Source: Agrococcus pavilionensis RW1
GTDB lineage: Bacteria > Actinomycetota > Actinomycetes > Actinomycetales > Microbacteriaceae
Reading direction: 5' to 3'
Length of the DNA: 56,413 nucleotides
Assembly (NCBI RefSeq): GCF_000400485.1
Contig: NZ_ASHR01000031.1
Location: 1-56,413, forward strand
Shown: positions 9,101-15,989 of the stretch, in pieces
Position numbering within the stretch: the stretch's first letter is position 1
Layout: every line of letters starts with the position of its first letter
The notes under the pieces: model-generated
What the model saw: only the letters and a program-made list of their open reading frames with translations
The model's database searches: none
What the model was told of the DNA's origin: nothing
Made by a program: the position numbers and the translations under genes

Positions 9101-10038
9101 GGAGTCTCCTCGGGCGCCTCGGCGAGCGGGCGGATCTGGGGATGGTGCCGCGCGAGCTGCAGCACGCCGGTGACGGCGATCGCTCCCGCGGCGGCGAAGA
9201 CGATGATGGCCCACGGCGGCGTCGCGGCCGCCTCGCCGAGCACCGTGACACCGATGAGCACGGCGACGAGCGGGTCGACGACCGTGAGCCCGGCGATGAC
9301 GAGGTCGGGCGGGCCGGATGCGTGGGCGAGCTGCACGGCGTAGCTGCCGGCCACGAGCGCGATCACGACGCCGATGCCGCAGACGATCGTGAGCCATTCG
9401 AACTGGCCGGAGATGATGCGGTTGATGACGATCTTCGAGAGCGTGACGACGAATCCGTAGAGCACGCCCGCGGTGACGATGTAGAAGATCGCGTTCGCGC
9501 GCTTGCGGTAGAACCACCACGCGACGCCGACGCCCGCGAGGCCGACGACGAGCAGCGACAGCACCGTGAGCAGCTGCCGGTCGCTGATGGGGCGCTCGAC
9601 GGCGAAGATCGCGGCGACGCCGACGAAGATGCCGATGCCGACGAGGCACAGGGCGATCGCGCGGATCGTCAGGTGGTCGAGCCTGATCTTCGCGAGCCGG
9701 GCGTTGAGGACCGCGGTGACGACGAGCGCGACCGCGCCGAGCGGCTGCACGACGATGAGCGGCGCGAGCGCGAGCGCGCCGAGCTGCATGACGACCGCGA
9801 GGCCGAGCAGCAGCGTGCCGACCACCCACGCGGGGTTCCGCAGCAGCTTCAGGACCGCGGATCCGCCGAGGTGCGCGCCGCGCTGGTCGCCGCCCTCGAA
9901 CTGGTCGACGCCGCGGTGCTGGAACTGCGTGCCGACCGAGAGGAACACGGCGCCGACGATCGCCACCGGGATCCCGAGGGCCTGCATCGGCGTGAGCGAG
10001 ATCTCCGCCGCCAGGTCGTCGAGAGAGGTGAACAGCAC
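9097..10038 (-). CDS. DMT-superfamily / NIPA-like membrane transporter
   Basis: The 313-residue protein has about nine to ten hydrophobic helices, arranged as in EamA-like DMT transporters. Characteristic segments include APLIVVQPLGAVALVVTAVL and a C-terminal half with AGLTVVDPLVAVLIGVTVLG, similar to the magnesium-transporter-like NIPA group found in actinobacteria. It starts at a GTG at 10038. It is the first gene of a two-gene operon with the downstream glycosyltransferase (4-base overlap), which suggests a role near glycolipid or envelope synthesis. The substrate is unknown. Confidence 0.8.
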   Translation of the reverse strand: MLFTSLDDLAAEISLTPMQALGIPVAIVGAVFLSVGTQFQHRGVDQFEGGDQRGAHLGGSAVLKLLRNPAWVVGTLLLGLAVVMQLGALALAPLIVVQPLGAVALVVTAVLNARLAKIRLDHLTIRAIALCLVGIGIFVGVAAIFAVERPISDRQLLTVLSLLVVGLAGVGVAWWFYRKRANAIFYIVTAGVLYGFVVTLSKIVINRIISGQFEWLTIVCGIGVVIALVAGSYAVQLAHASGPPDLVIAGLTVVDPLVAVLIGVTVLGEAAATPPWAIIVFAAAGAIAVTGVLQLARHHPQIRPLAEAPEETP

Positions 10039-10079
10039 CTAGCGAACCTACCGTTCTGGCCGCCGATACCCTGGAGGAC

Positions 10080-10643
10080 ATGACCGTTCTGCCCATCCGC
10101 ATCACGGGCGATCCCGTGCTGCACACCGCCGCCGAGCCCGTGACCGACTTCGACGAGGAGCTCCGGACGCTCGTCGCCGACATGTTCGAGACGATGGAGG
10201 CCGCGCCCGGCGTCGGCCTCGCGGCGCCGCAGATCGGCCACGGCACGCGCCTCTTCGTCTACGACTGGACCGACTCGGAGGGCGTGCGCACGCGCGGCGT
10301 CGCCGCGAACCCCGAGCTGTGGATCTCGCCGCTCCCGATCGGCGTGCCCGAGGAGGACGAGGAGGAGGGCTGCCTCTCGATCCCCGGCGAGCGCTTCGCG
10401 CTCAAGCGCGCCGAGCGCGCGATCCTGCGCGCGCAGGACGAGCACGGCGAGCACTACGAGCTCGAGGCATCCGGCTGGCTCGCGCGCATCCTGCAGCACG
10501 AGTACGACCACCTCGACGGCATCCTCTACGCCGACCGGTTGGATGCGTTCGGCACGAAGGGCGTGCAGAAGGCGATCAAGCGCAACAAGTGGGGCGTCGA
10601 GGGCCTGAGCTGGATGCCGGGCGAGGACGACCTCGACGCCTGA
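10080..10643 (+). CDS. def: peptide deformylase
   Basis: The 187-residue enzyme removes the N-formyl group from new proteins. All three family motifs are present: GVGLAAPQIG (Gln51), EEGCLSIPG (Cys98, a metal ligand) and LQHEYDHLDG (His140 and His144, metal ligands; Glu141, catalytic). Its length is normal for the actinobacterial type. It diverges from the transporter-glycosyltransferase operon with 41 bases between starts. Confidence 0.97.
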   Translation: MTVLPIRITGDPVLHTAAEPVTDFDEELRTLVADMFETMEAAPGVGLAAPQIGHGTRLFVYDWTDSEGVRTRGVAANPELWISPLPIGVPEEDEEEGCLSIPGERFALKRAERAILRAQDEHGEHYELEASGWLARILQHEYDHLDGILYADRLDAFGTKGVQKAIKRNKWGVEGLSWMPGEDDLDA

Positions 10644-10720
10644 GCGGCGAGCCATCCGCCCGGCGATCCTCCAGGCGACGGCGCTACGGTCCGTGCACCG
10701 ACAACGAAGGAGCGTGCACG

Positions 10721-10888
10721 ATGAACATCCTCTCCCGACTCCGCAGCGCCGTCTCGGGACGCCGCACCGGTGGCGCTGCGCGCGGCAGGCGCTCGACCGG
10801 CATGGGCGGCGCGGCCGGCGCTCGCGGACGCGGCTCTCTCCTCAGCTCGGCGCTCGGGTGGATCAGCGGCCGCAACCGGCGCCGCTGA
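10721..10888 (+). CDS. small basic protein, function unknown
   Basis: A 55-codon frame starts at ATG 10721, with AAGGAG eight bases upstream. The product is Arg/Gly-rich with a short amphipathic start (MNILSRLRSAVSG) and a LLSSALGWISGRNRRR end. No family is recognised. The good ribosome binding site and position immediately before the tRNA terminator make it plausible. It is the last host gene before the prophage. Confidence 0.5.
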   Translation: MNILSRLRSAVSGRRTGGAARGRRSTGMGGAAGARGRGSLLSSALGWISGRNRRR

Positions 10889-10910
10889 GTGCCTCCGGCG
10901 CGCACGAAGA

Positions 10911-10938
10911 AGGCCCTCACCCCGAAGGGTGAGGGCCT
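10911..10938 (-). terminator. terminator of the host tRNA gene
   Basis: There is a perfect 12-bp stem, AGGCCCTCACCC with GGGTGAGGGCCT, and a 4-base loop. On the minus strand the 3' side continues TTCTTCG. It lies five bases past the 3' end of the tRNA fragment, so it is the original terminator of the tRNA that the phage split. It may also stop rightward transcription of the small basic-protein gene. Confidence 0.8.
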
Positions 10939-10942
10939 GTCG

Positions 10943-10979
10943 CTCCCCGAGATGGACTCGAACCATCAACCTGCCGGTT
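10943..10979 (-). other. attL: 3' fragment of a tRNA (probably tRNA-Asn)
   Basis: The reverse complement reads as a 3' tRNA half. It has anticodon-stem strand CCGGC after AA, variable region AGGTT, T-arm GATGGTTCGAGTCCATC, acceptor strand TCGGGGA and a G discriminator. No matching 5' half follows; prophage sequence begins directly upstream. This is the displaced end expected when a phage inserts into a tRNA gene and restores the intact copy at its other end. The G discriminator and AACCGG after the anticodon suggest tRNA-Asn(GTT). The partner attR is not in the window. Confidence 0.8.
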
Positions 10980-11256
10980 CCATGCCGTCGCCTTCCTGAC
11001 GACCGCGCGGGGCGGGGTCGTCGGTCTCTCCGATAAGGAAGGCGACGGTCGTGCCGAGCGCGCGGGCTGCTGCCGCGGTCTCGTCGAGTGACCATCCACG
11101 GGTGCCGCGCAGCTTCTTGGAGAGCGAGCTCTGCTGGAAGCCGAGGCGCGGGGCGAAGTCGGTCTGCGAGATGCGCCGACTCCACATGAGCTGGTGGACG
11201 CGCTGCCCGACGAGGACGTCGAGCGGCTCATCCTGCTCTTGCCGTTGTGTACTCAT
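10966..11256 (-). CDS. phage immunity repressor (Cro/CI-type HTH)
   Basis: The 96-residue protein has a helix-turn-helix of the XRE/CI kind at about residues 15-60 (GQRVHQLMWSRR, then ISQTDFAPRLGF and SSLSKKLRG). A short C-terminal tail ends EPAG, with no protease-like dimerisation domain. The ATG at 11256 was chosen because a promoter-like -10 element ends six bases before it. The last codons and the TGA stop lie inside the tRNA-derived attL segment, so host-derived or shared core DNA determines the C-terminus. It is divergent from the early operon. Confidence 0.8.
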   Translation of the reverse strand: MSTQRQEQDEPLDVLVGQRVHQLMWSRRISQTDFAPRLGFQQSSLSKKLRGTRGWSLDETAAAARALGTTVAFLIGETDDPAPRGRQEGDGMEPAG

Positions 11257-11258
11257 GG

Positions 11259-11284
11259 GGACAAGGTAGGGACAAATCGGACAA
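11259..11284. promoter_or_regulatory. GGACAA repeats, candidate repressor operators
   Basis: Three direct copies of GGACAA occur at 11259, 11270 and 11279 (spacings 11 and 9 bases). They overlap the repressor start and its -10 region. Their placement suits autoregulation by the HTH repressor. Similar GGACA/TGTCC motifs recur near 27.9 kb. Binding is inferred only. Confidence 0.4.
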
Positions 11285-11291
11285 AGCGCAA
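11263..11291 (-). promoter_or_regulatory. repressor promoter, apparently leaderless
   Basis: On the minus strand a -35 TTGCGC and a -10 TACCTT are separated by 17 bases. Six bases (GTCCCC) separate the -10 from the repressor ATG, which puts the expected transcription start on the ATG itself. No ribosome binding site is visible, consistent with leaderless translation, which is common in actinobacteria. Confidence 0.5.
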
Positions 11292-11310
11292 GAGATTTTT
11301 CCGATAGGGG

Positions 11311-11339
11311 TTGACTAGTCCGTTTTGGCATGACACCTT
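11311..11339 (+). promoter_or_regulatory. rightward early promoter, apparently leaderless
   Basis: A -35 TTGACT and a -10 CACCTT are separated by 17 bases. Exactly six bases (GTCGGC) lead to the ATG at 11346. This copies the layout of the divergent repressor promoter (ACCTTGTC then the start codon six bases after the -10). It would drive the long early operon. Confidence 0.5.
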
Positions 11340-11345
11340 GTCGGC

Positions 11346-11549
11346 ATGACAGAACGGCAAGGACAGGACGCGGTGGACTACCTCGCTCCTGGCGAAGCAG
11401 CGGCCCGCCTCCGCGTCTCGGTGAAGACGCTGACGCGCATGGCCGACAAGCAGCAGGTCGACTTCATCCGGCTCCCTTCCGGGCACCGACGCTACCTCGC
11501 GACGAGCATCGACTCGTTCACGAACGCGCCGGCCGAGGTGACGCGATGA
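11346..11549 (+). CDS. excisionase/MerR-like helix-turn-helix protein
   Basis: The 67-residue protein has the small winged HTH of excisionases and BldC-type proteins: DYLAPGEAAARLRVSVKTLTR, then a basic turn and LPSGHRRYLATSID (the second is the wing). It is the first gene after the early promoter and divergent from the repressor, the usual place for a Cro or Xis protein. It may control excision or transcription; which one cannot be decided. It overlaps the next gene as ATGA. Confidence 0.75.
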   Translation: MTERQGQDAVDYLAPGEAAARLRVSVKTLTRMADKQQVDFIRLPSGHRRYLATSIDSFTNAPAEVTR

Positions 11550-11971
11550 ACGTCTCCGATCTGCCGGACAGCATGCCCGAGAAGGTCGCGGTCGTCGGTG
11601 ACTGCTGGCTGTGGCAGGGCGCGATCCAGTCGCGCGGCTACGGTTCGGTGACCGATGGTCGCGGGAGCTCGGTGCTTGCTCACCGCCGCGCGTACGAGGC
11701 GCTCGTCGGGCCGATCCCGGCCGGGCTGACGCTCGATCACGTCGCGGCGCGCGGATGCACTTCGAAGCGGTGCGTGAACCCCGCGCACCTCGAGCCGGTC
11801 ACGGCGGGCGAGAACCAGCGGCGCGGGCTGCGGGCGAAGACGCATTGCGTGCACGGGCATCCTCTGTCGGGGGCGAACCTGGTCGTCCGCGATCGGGGCA
11901 CGCACAAGGAGCGGTCGTGCCGGATCTGCCGTGCGGCCGCGTCGCGTCGCTACCGGGAGCGTGTCGCGTGA
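11546..11971 (+). CDS. HNH endonuclease
   Basis: The 141-residue protein has an HNH_3-type core: CWLWQGAIQSRGYGSV, an LAHRRAYEALVGPIP segment, LDHVAARGCTSKRCVNPAHLEP (split here: LDHV, then C..KRCVNP, then AHLEPV) and a GENQRRG tail. The C-terminus has a Cys/His cluster, KTHCVHGH with later CRICRAAA, which probably binds a second zinc. Relatives nick or cut DNA and act as homing enzymes. It overlaps both neighbours by four bases. Confidence 0.8.
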   Translation: MNVSDLPDSMPEKVAVVGDCWLWQGAIQSRGYGSVTDGRGSSVLAHRRAYEALVGPIPAGLTLDHVAARGCTSKRCVNPAHLEPVTAGENQRRGLRAKTHCVHGHPLSGANLVVRDRGTHKERSCRICRAAASRRYRERVA

Positions 11972-12318
11972 GCACGCCGCAGGGTCACGCGCTGACGCTC
12001 AAGTCGATCAAGCCGTTCGGCGCGTGGCAGGCGCGGTGCGAGTGCGGGAAGTCGTGGCGGCAGGAGATGTCGCGGGAGGCGGCGGCGTCGCATCACGAGA
12101 TGCACGTCGCGAAGGTGCGGGTCGGTGAGGTGCGTCTCGCGGCTCGGCGCCGGTCGGATGGGGAGCCGCCGCACATCATCATGCGGGAGGCGGTGGTCGC
12201 GGGCGCGGAGCGCGCGCTCGAGCACGTGGATGTCGATCGGGTGATGGCTCGGCTCGTCGGGCCGGTCATGTTCGCGGCGACCGCGTGGTGGCTGCTCCTC
12301 TCGGGCGGTGCGTTGTGA
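11968..12318 (+). CDS. hypothetical protein with C-terminal membrane segment
   Basis: The GTG start at 11968 overlaps the preceding stop (GTGA). The 116-residue product has a possible small zinc site (CECGKSW plus His in SHHEMH) near its start. A hydrophobic C-terminal helix, VGPVMFAATAWWLLLSGGAL, could anchor it in the membrane. No family is recognised. Confidence 0.6.
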   Translation: MSTPQGHALTLKSIKPFGAWQARCECGKSWRQEMSREAAASHHEMHVAKVRVGEVRLAARRRSDGEPPHIIMREAVVAGAERALEHVDVDRVMARLVGPVMFAATAWWLLLSGGAL

Positions 12319-12647
12319 CCGTCCGTCGCTACTCGGTGCGCCCGATGCGCTTCGAGGAGGGCGGGACGGTGCTCGTGGTGACGGGGCCGCGGATGCCGCG
12401 GGCCGGCTACGTGGTGTCGACGCGGTGCGAGGCGCACGAGCTGATCGCTCGCGCTGAGGTGCGGCGGCTCGGTCGTGGGCGATGGTCGGTCGAGCAGGAC
12501 GGATCGACGGTCTACCTGCGCGACCGTCTGTCGGGCGCGACGCGCATCTTCCGGTCGCCGATCGGTGAGCGGACGGCGTGGCAGCAGGCGGCGGTGTTCC
12601 TCGCGGCGCTGAAGGTTGCGGGTCGCCGTGCTCCGAGGGCGGTGTGA
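12315..12647 (+). CDS. hypothetical phage protein
   Basis: A 110-residue product starts at GTG 12315 in the coupled GTGA overlap. It is Arg-rich with beta-strand-like segments (GTVLVVTGPRMPRAGYVVS and DGSTVYLRDRLSGATR). No domain is recognised. The run of overlaps on both sides argues that it is translated. Confidence 0.55.
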   Translation: MTVRRYSVRPMRFEEGGTVLVVTGPRMPRAGYVVSTRCEAHELIARAEVRRLGRGRWSVEQDGSTVYLRDRLSGATRIFRSPIGERTAWQQAAVFLAALKVAGRRAPRAV

Positions 12648-12648
12648 C

Positions 12649-12894
12649 GTGTACGGCGAGGGGTGGATGCGCGCCGAGGACGACGCGGATCGGGTGCGGG
12701 AGCTGCGGCGTACGGCGCCGGCGGTGCATCCGGCGCTGGTGCATGAGGGCATGGTCGTGCTGAATCGTCGCGGCCAGGTCGGCGAGGTGCTGACGGTGAC
12801 TCGTCGGGTCGCGTCGGTGCTGGTGCGGGGTCGTCGGTGGCGGCGGCGTGAGCGGTGGTCGCTCGAGTCGATCATCGAGTCGCGGGCTGCCTGA
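12649..12894 (+). CDS. hypothetical basic phage protein
   Basis: The 81-residue product begins at GTG 12649, one base after the preceding stop. It is rich in Arg and Val, with a KOW/SH3-like beta pattern (HEGMVVLNRRGQVGEVLTVT) that could be nucleic-acid binding. That is only a resemblance. It overlaps the RuvC-like gene by one base. Confidence 0.5.
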   Translation: MYGEGWMRAEDDADRVRELRRTAPAVHPALVHEGMVVLNRRGQVGEVLTVTRRVASVLVRGRRWRRRERWSLESIIESRAA

Positions 12895-13481
12895 TGTACG
12901 TGCTGGGGGTCGACGCGAGCTTGACGTCGACCGGGCTCGCGTGGCTCGACACGGACGAGCCAGCGGAGTGGTGGACGGGGCGCATCCGCGAGGCGGCGCC
13001 GGTCAAGGGCGGGACGTGGCTGCGGGAGCAGGCGGCGCGCATGGATCGGATCGCGTACGAGGTGCGCGACGTCGCGCTCGGGCACGACGGGTCGGGGCTG
13101 CCGGTGGATCTCGTGGTGCTCGAGGGGCCGTCGTTCTCCTCGAGGGGCGCGGGCGCTCGGGATGTCGCGGGGCTGTGGTGGTCGATCGCTCGCGAGCTGC
13201 TCGTGCGCGACATCGAGGTGCTCGTGATCGAGCCGGCGACGCGCGCGAAGTACGCGACGGGTCGGGGCCGTGGCGTGGGCGCGTCGAAGCATGACGTGCT
13301 CGCGCAGGTGCGGGCGACGTATCCGCTCGCGGATGTGCCGCAGCACGACGTCGCGGATGCGGTGGCGCTGGCGGCGCTGGGTGCGCGGGTGAAGGGCTTC
13401 CCGGTCGAGGAGATCGACCGGGTGTGGGTGGAAGAAGTCGCGGCTGCGGTGGCCGCGCGCGAGGCAGCGAAGGAGCTGTGA
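12894..13481 (+). CDS. RuvC-like Holliday-junction resolvase
   Basis: The 195-residue protein has the RNase H-like fold of RuvC. GVDASLTSTGLAW supplies Asp7, VVLEGPSF supplies Glu77, and the C-terminal DVPQHDVADAVALAALG supplies the closing acidic residues. It should resolve branched DNA formed during phage recombination or packaging. It sits upstream of the exonuclease and RecT genes, so the phage carries a complete recombination set. Confidence 0.85.
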   Translation: MYVLGVDASLTSTGLAWLDTDEPAEWWTGRIREAAPVKGGTWLREQAARMDRIAYEVRDVALGHDGSGLPVDLVVLEGPSFSSRGAGARDVAGLWWSIARELLVRDIEVLVIEPATRAKYATGRGRGVGASKHDVLAQVRATYPLADVPQHDVADAVALAALGARVKGFPVEEIDRVWVEEVAAAVAAREAAKEL

Positions 13482-13726
13482 TGCAGGAGCAGGAGACGAG
13501 CCGGGGGTCGGCTCAGTCGGCGATCCGGCCGACGGTGAGGGCGCACATCGAGGTGCGGGTGCAGGTCGGTGATCGTGCGGTGGTCGTGAAGGCCGACCCG
13601 CAGATCGTCGCGGTGCCCACGGATGGCGTCGTGCGAGTGCCGGATGCAGGCGCGATGCGTAACGCCGGGATCATGACCATGAGCGCCGCGATCGACGCGC
13701 TCATGACCGGCCAGGAGGTGCGGTGA
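13481..13726 (+). CDS. hypothetical phage protein
   Basis: The ATG at 13481 shares one base with the preceding TGA. The 81-residue product has one amphipathic beta region (RAHIEVRVQVGDRAVVVKA). No family is recognised. The only support is frame, coupling and position. Confidence 0.5.
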   Translation: MQEQETSRGSAQSAIRPTVRAHIEVRVQVGDRAVVVKADPQIVAVPTDGVVRVPDAGAMRNAGIMTMSAAIDALMTGQEVR

Positions 13727-13959
13727 TGGAGCGGAAGGTGACGCCGCCGATGAGCTACCTCGAGCGGGGCGCGATGTCGCGGTCGCTCGCGTGGGCGATC
13801 GGCGTGCTGGCGGCGCGGCGGGGGTCGTTCTCGGCGTCGCCGGTGCGGGTGGCGCGGGAGCCGCTGTCGCCGGCGGAGGCGGCGGCGAAGGCGCGGCGTC
13901 GTGCGGCGAACAAGCGGGCGCGTCGGCAGCGGCACGTGAACCAGCGGCGGAGCCGGTGA
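13726..13959 (+). CDS. small basic protein
   Basis: The start at ATG 13726 is preferred because AGGAGG lies seven bases upstream; the GTG at 13723 would be too close. The 77-residue product ends in a strongly basic helix (ARRRAANKRARRQRHVNQ), suggesting nucleic-acid binding. No family is recognised. Confidence 0.5.
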   Translation: MERKVTPPMSYLERGAMSRSLAWAIGVLAARRGSFSASPVRVAREPLSPAEAAAKARRRAANKRARRQRHVNQRRSR

Positions 13960-14459
13960 TGGGCGTGCGGGCGGTGCTCGGCGTCGAGTGGGAGTCGGTC
14001 GCGTACTCGTCGCTGAATCCGGGCGACGAGGTGCGGCTGACGTCGGATGCGGGCGAGGTGATCCTCGGCACGGTCGAGGGGAGCGCGTCGATCCGCACGG
14101 TGGTCGGGCCGGTGTCGATGGCGGTGTGGCGGGAGCGCGGCTTCGAGGCGGCGCGTCGTCTGCCGGAGCTCCTGCCGGGTTACTACGTGGACCCGTCGCT
14201 GATGCACGGTTCCTCGACGCTGTTCGCGGTCTACGCGCACGGGGACGTGCGGCAATCGATGTCAGGCGGGTGGCGCCTCTCGAACCGGTCGGCGATCCCG
14301 GCGACGCACGTGCGGCTCGTGCCGGAGTCGGAGGTGAAGGCGCTGCAGAAGCGGATCGCCGACGCGGAGCACGTGCTGATGGACACGGCGGGGCCGTTCG
14401 GCGCCTACCACGAGGGCCGGTCGCCGATGCTCGCCGCGCTGCACGGGGAGATGGGCTGA
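13959..14459 (+). CDS. hypothetical phage protein
   Basis: The 166-residue product starts at ATG 13959, overlapping the previous stop by one base. It appears beta-rich at first (YSSLNPGDEVRLTSDAGEVI) and ends in a helical segment (SEVKALQKRIADAEHVL). No domain is recognised. Its length and codon pattern make it a real gene. Confidence 0.6.
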   Translation: MGVRAVLGVEWESVAYSSLNPGDEVRLTSDAGEVILGTVEGSASIRTVVGPVSMAVWRERGFEAARRLPELLPGYYVDPSLMHGSSTLFAVYAHGDVRQSMSGGWRLSNRSAIPATHVRLVPESEVKALQKRIADAEHVLMDTAGPFGAYHEGRSPMLAALHGEMG

Positions 14460-14707
14460 TGGCGCCGACGTTCGCGGAGCTCGCGCTCGGGTCGGCGCCG
14501 AAGCGGCCGACGGTGGAGCAGGTGGCGGGGCTGGTGGAGGCCGACCTCGCGAAGAAGCAGCAGGACGCGGAGGCCGCGGTGCGTGAGCTGAAGCGGCAGC
14601 GCCGGATCGAGGCCGCGAAGGCGGCGCGTGCGGCGGCGGTGAAGGGCGAGCAGGCGGCTCGTGGGATCGCGGCGGTGCGCCGCGCGACGAAGGGACAGGG
14701 CGAATGA
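14459..14707 (+). CDS. predicted coiled-coil basic protein
   Basis: The 82-residue product is almost wholly helical, with an Ala/Lys/Arg/Glu-rich stretch (ADLAKKQQDAEAAVRELKRQ) predicted to form a coiled coil. It lies directly before the exonuclease gene, with a 4-base overlap. A helper role in recombination is possible but not shown. Confidence 0.5.
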   Translation: MAPTFAELALGSAPKRPTVEQVAGLVEADLAKKQQDAEAAVRELKRQRRIEAAKAARAAAVKGEQAARGIAAVRRATKGQGE

Positions 14708-15744
14708 CGATCACCGAGTACGTGCCGCCGGCGCTGGCGGATCTCGAGTCGCGGGCGGGCGCGTCGGATGCCGACGAGGTGGCGTGGCAGGAGGAGCGTC
14801 TGCTCGGCGCGACGGCGACGAACGTGCGCGACATGTGGCTGCTCGTGCAGGGCGGCACGTCGGTCGAGCACGCGGCCGAGGCGATCGCGCGGAAGAAGCT
14901 CGCGAAGCGGTGGGGGTCGGGGCCGGAGGCGCGGTACGGGATCGAGCGGGAGAAGGCGCTCGCCGCGTTCATGCAGGTGCGGTACGGGCTGCGCGCGGAG
15001 TCGCGCGTGTTCCATGCCTCGAGCAACTCCCGCTATCTCGCGTCGCCGGATGCGGTGGGCGTCAACTTCGACGAGGAGCTCGTGCTCGGTGAGACGAAGA
15101 CGGGCGCCGAACGGTTCTTCGGCTACGAGCACATGGTGAAGAAGGGCTACATCGCGCAGCAGGCGTGGCAGATGTTCGTGTGCGAGGCGGTCGAGGATCG
15201 CGGCGTGTTCGAGGAGCGGCTCGGCACGCGGGCGTCGGGGTTCGAGCCGGGTCGGCAGTTCGAGTGGGTCGTGCGGTGGCTCGACGTCGCGGACATGGTG
15301 CGCGACGAGCTGATCCCGATGGCGGATGCGCTGATCGCGGCGCTCGACCGGCTGGTCGATGCGGCCGCTGACGACATCGACCGGGACATCGACTCGCTGG
15401 CGATCGACGTGCTGCACGCGCGGGAGCTCGAGGCGGAGGCGAAGGCGGCGAAGGAGTCGGCGTGGAAGGCGCTGCAGGCGCTGCTCGCGGAGCGCGGCGA
15501 GCGCGTGGAGCAGGAGTCGACGTTCGCGCGGGTGCTCTACACGCCGGAGGAGCGGGGCGTGGAGAAGGTGCGCGTGGTCGACGAGTCGAACCCGGAGGTG
15601 GTGCGCGCTCGTGAGGCGGTCGCGGCCGCGCGGGCGGAGCTGGCGGTGATCGAGGACACGTTCTCGACGGTCGAGGAGGTGCCGGTCGTGGTGAAGAAGG
15701 CGGGGCTCACGGTGAGCGACGTGCAGAAGCGGGGGAAGAAGTGA
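14704..15744 (+). CDS. YqaJ/lambda-Exo-type recombination exonuclease
   Basis: The 346-residue protein should digest one strand of double-stranded DNA 5' to 3', leaving a 3' tail for RecT. The PD-(D/E)XK core is visible: YGIEREKALAAFM, LASPDAVGV (Asp116) and LVLGETKTG (Glu130, Lys132), followed by QQAWQMFVCEAV. A helical C-terminal extension runs past residue 200. It precedes recT with one small gene between them, the standard exonuclease-annealase pair. Confidence 0.85.
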   Translation: MTITEYVPPALADLESRAGASDADEVAWQEERLLGATATNVRDMWLLVQGGTSVEHAAEAIARKKLAKRWGSGPEARYGIEREKALAAFMQVRYGLRAESRVFHASSNSRYLASPDAVGVNFDEELVLGETKTGAERFFGYEHMVKKGYIAQQAWQMFVCEAVEDRGVFEERLGTRASGFEPGRQFEWVVRWLDVADMVRDELIPMADALIAALDRLVDAAADDIDRDIDSLAIDVLHARELEAEAKAAKESAWKALQALLAERGERVEQESTFARVLYTPEERGVEKVRVVDESNPEVVRAREAVAAARAELAVIEDTFSTVEEVPVVVKKAGLTVSDVQKRGKK

Positions 15745-15989
15745 TGGACGTGCAGGTGAGCGCGCTCGTCGTCGAGGTGGGCGTGAACATGGGCGATCAC
15801 GCGCAGGACGTGACGCGGGCGGTGGAGGTTCGCCGCGACGAGACGGTCGGTGAGGTCGTGGATCGGCTGCTCACGTCGTCGCAGTGGGTGTCGCTGCAGA
15901 TGGGGCATCAGCAGATGCCGCAGACGTCGTGGCGGCTCGAGCTGCGTGCGGTGGAGCCGGCTCCGGTGAAGGTCGGGGTGGGGTCGTGA
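15744..15989 (+). CDS. hypothetical phage protein
   Basis: The 81-residue product starts at ATG 15744, sharing one base with the exonuclease stop, and overlaps recT by four bases. It has a conserved-looking core (VRRDETVGEVVDRLLTSS). No family is recognised. Its place between exonuclease and annealase hints at a recombination accessory, without direct evidence. Confidence 0.5.
   Translation: MDVQVSALVVEVGVNMGDHAQDVTRAVEVRRDETVGEVVDRLLTSSQWVSLQMGHQQMPQTSWRLELRAVEPAPVKVGVGS

Noticed and set aside
10940-11020. A complete tRNA at the left prophage end
   Set aside because: Only the 3' half from the anticodon stem onward is present; the upstream sequence is the repressor gene and has no matching 5' acceptor strand.
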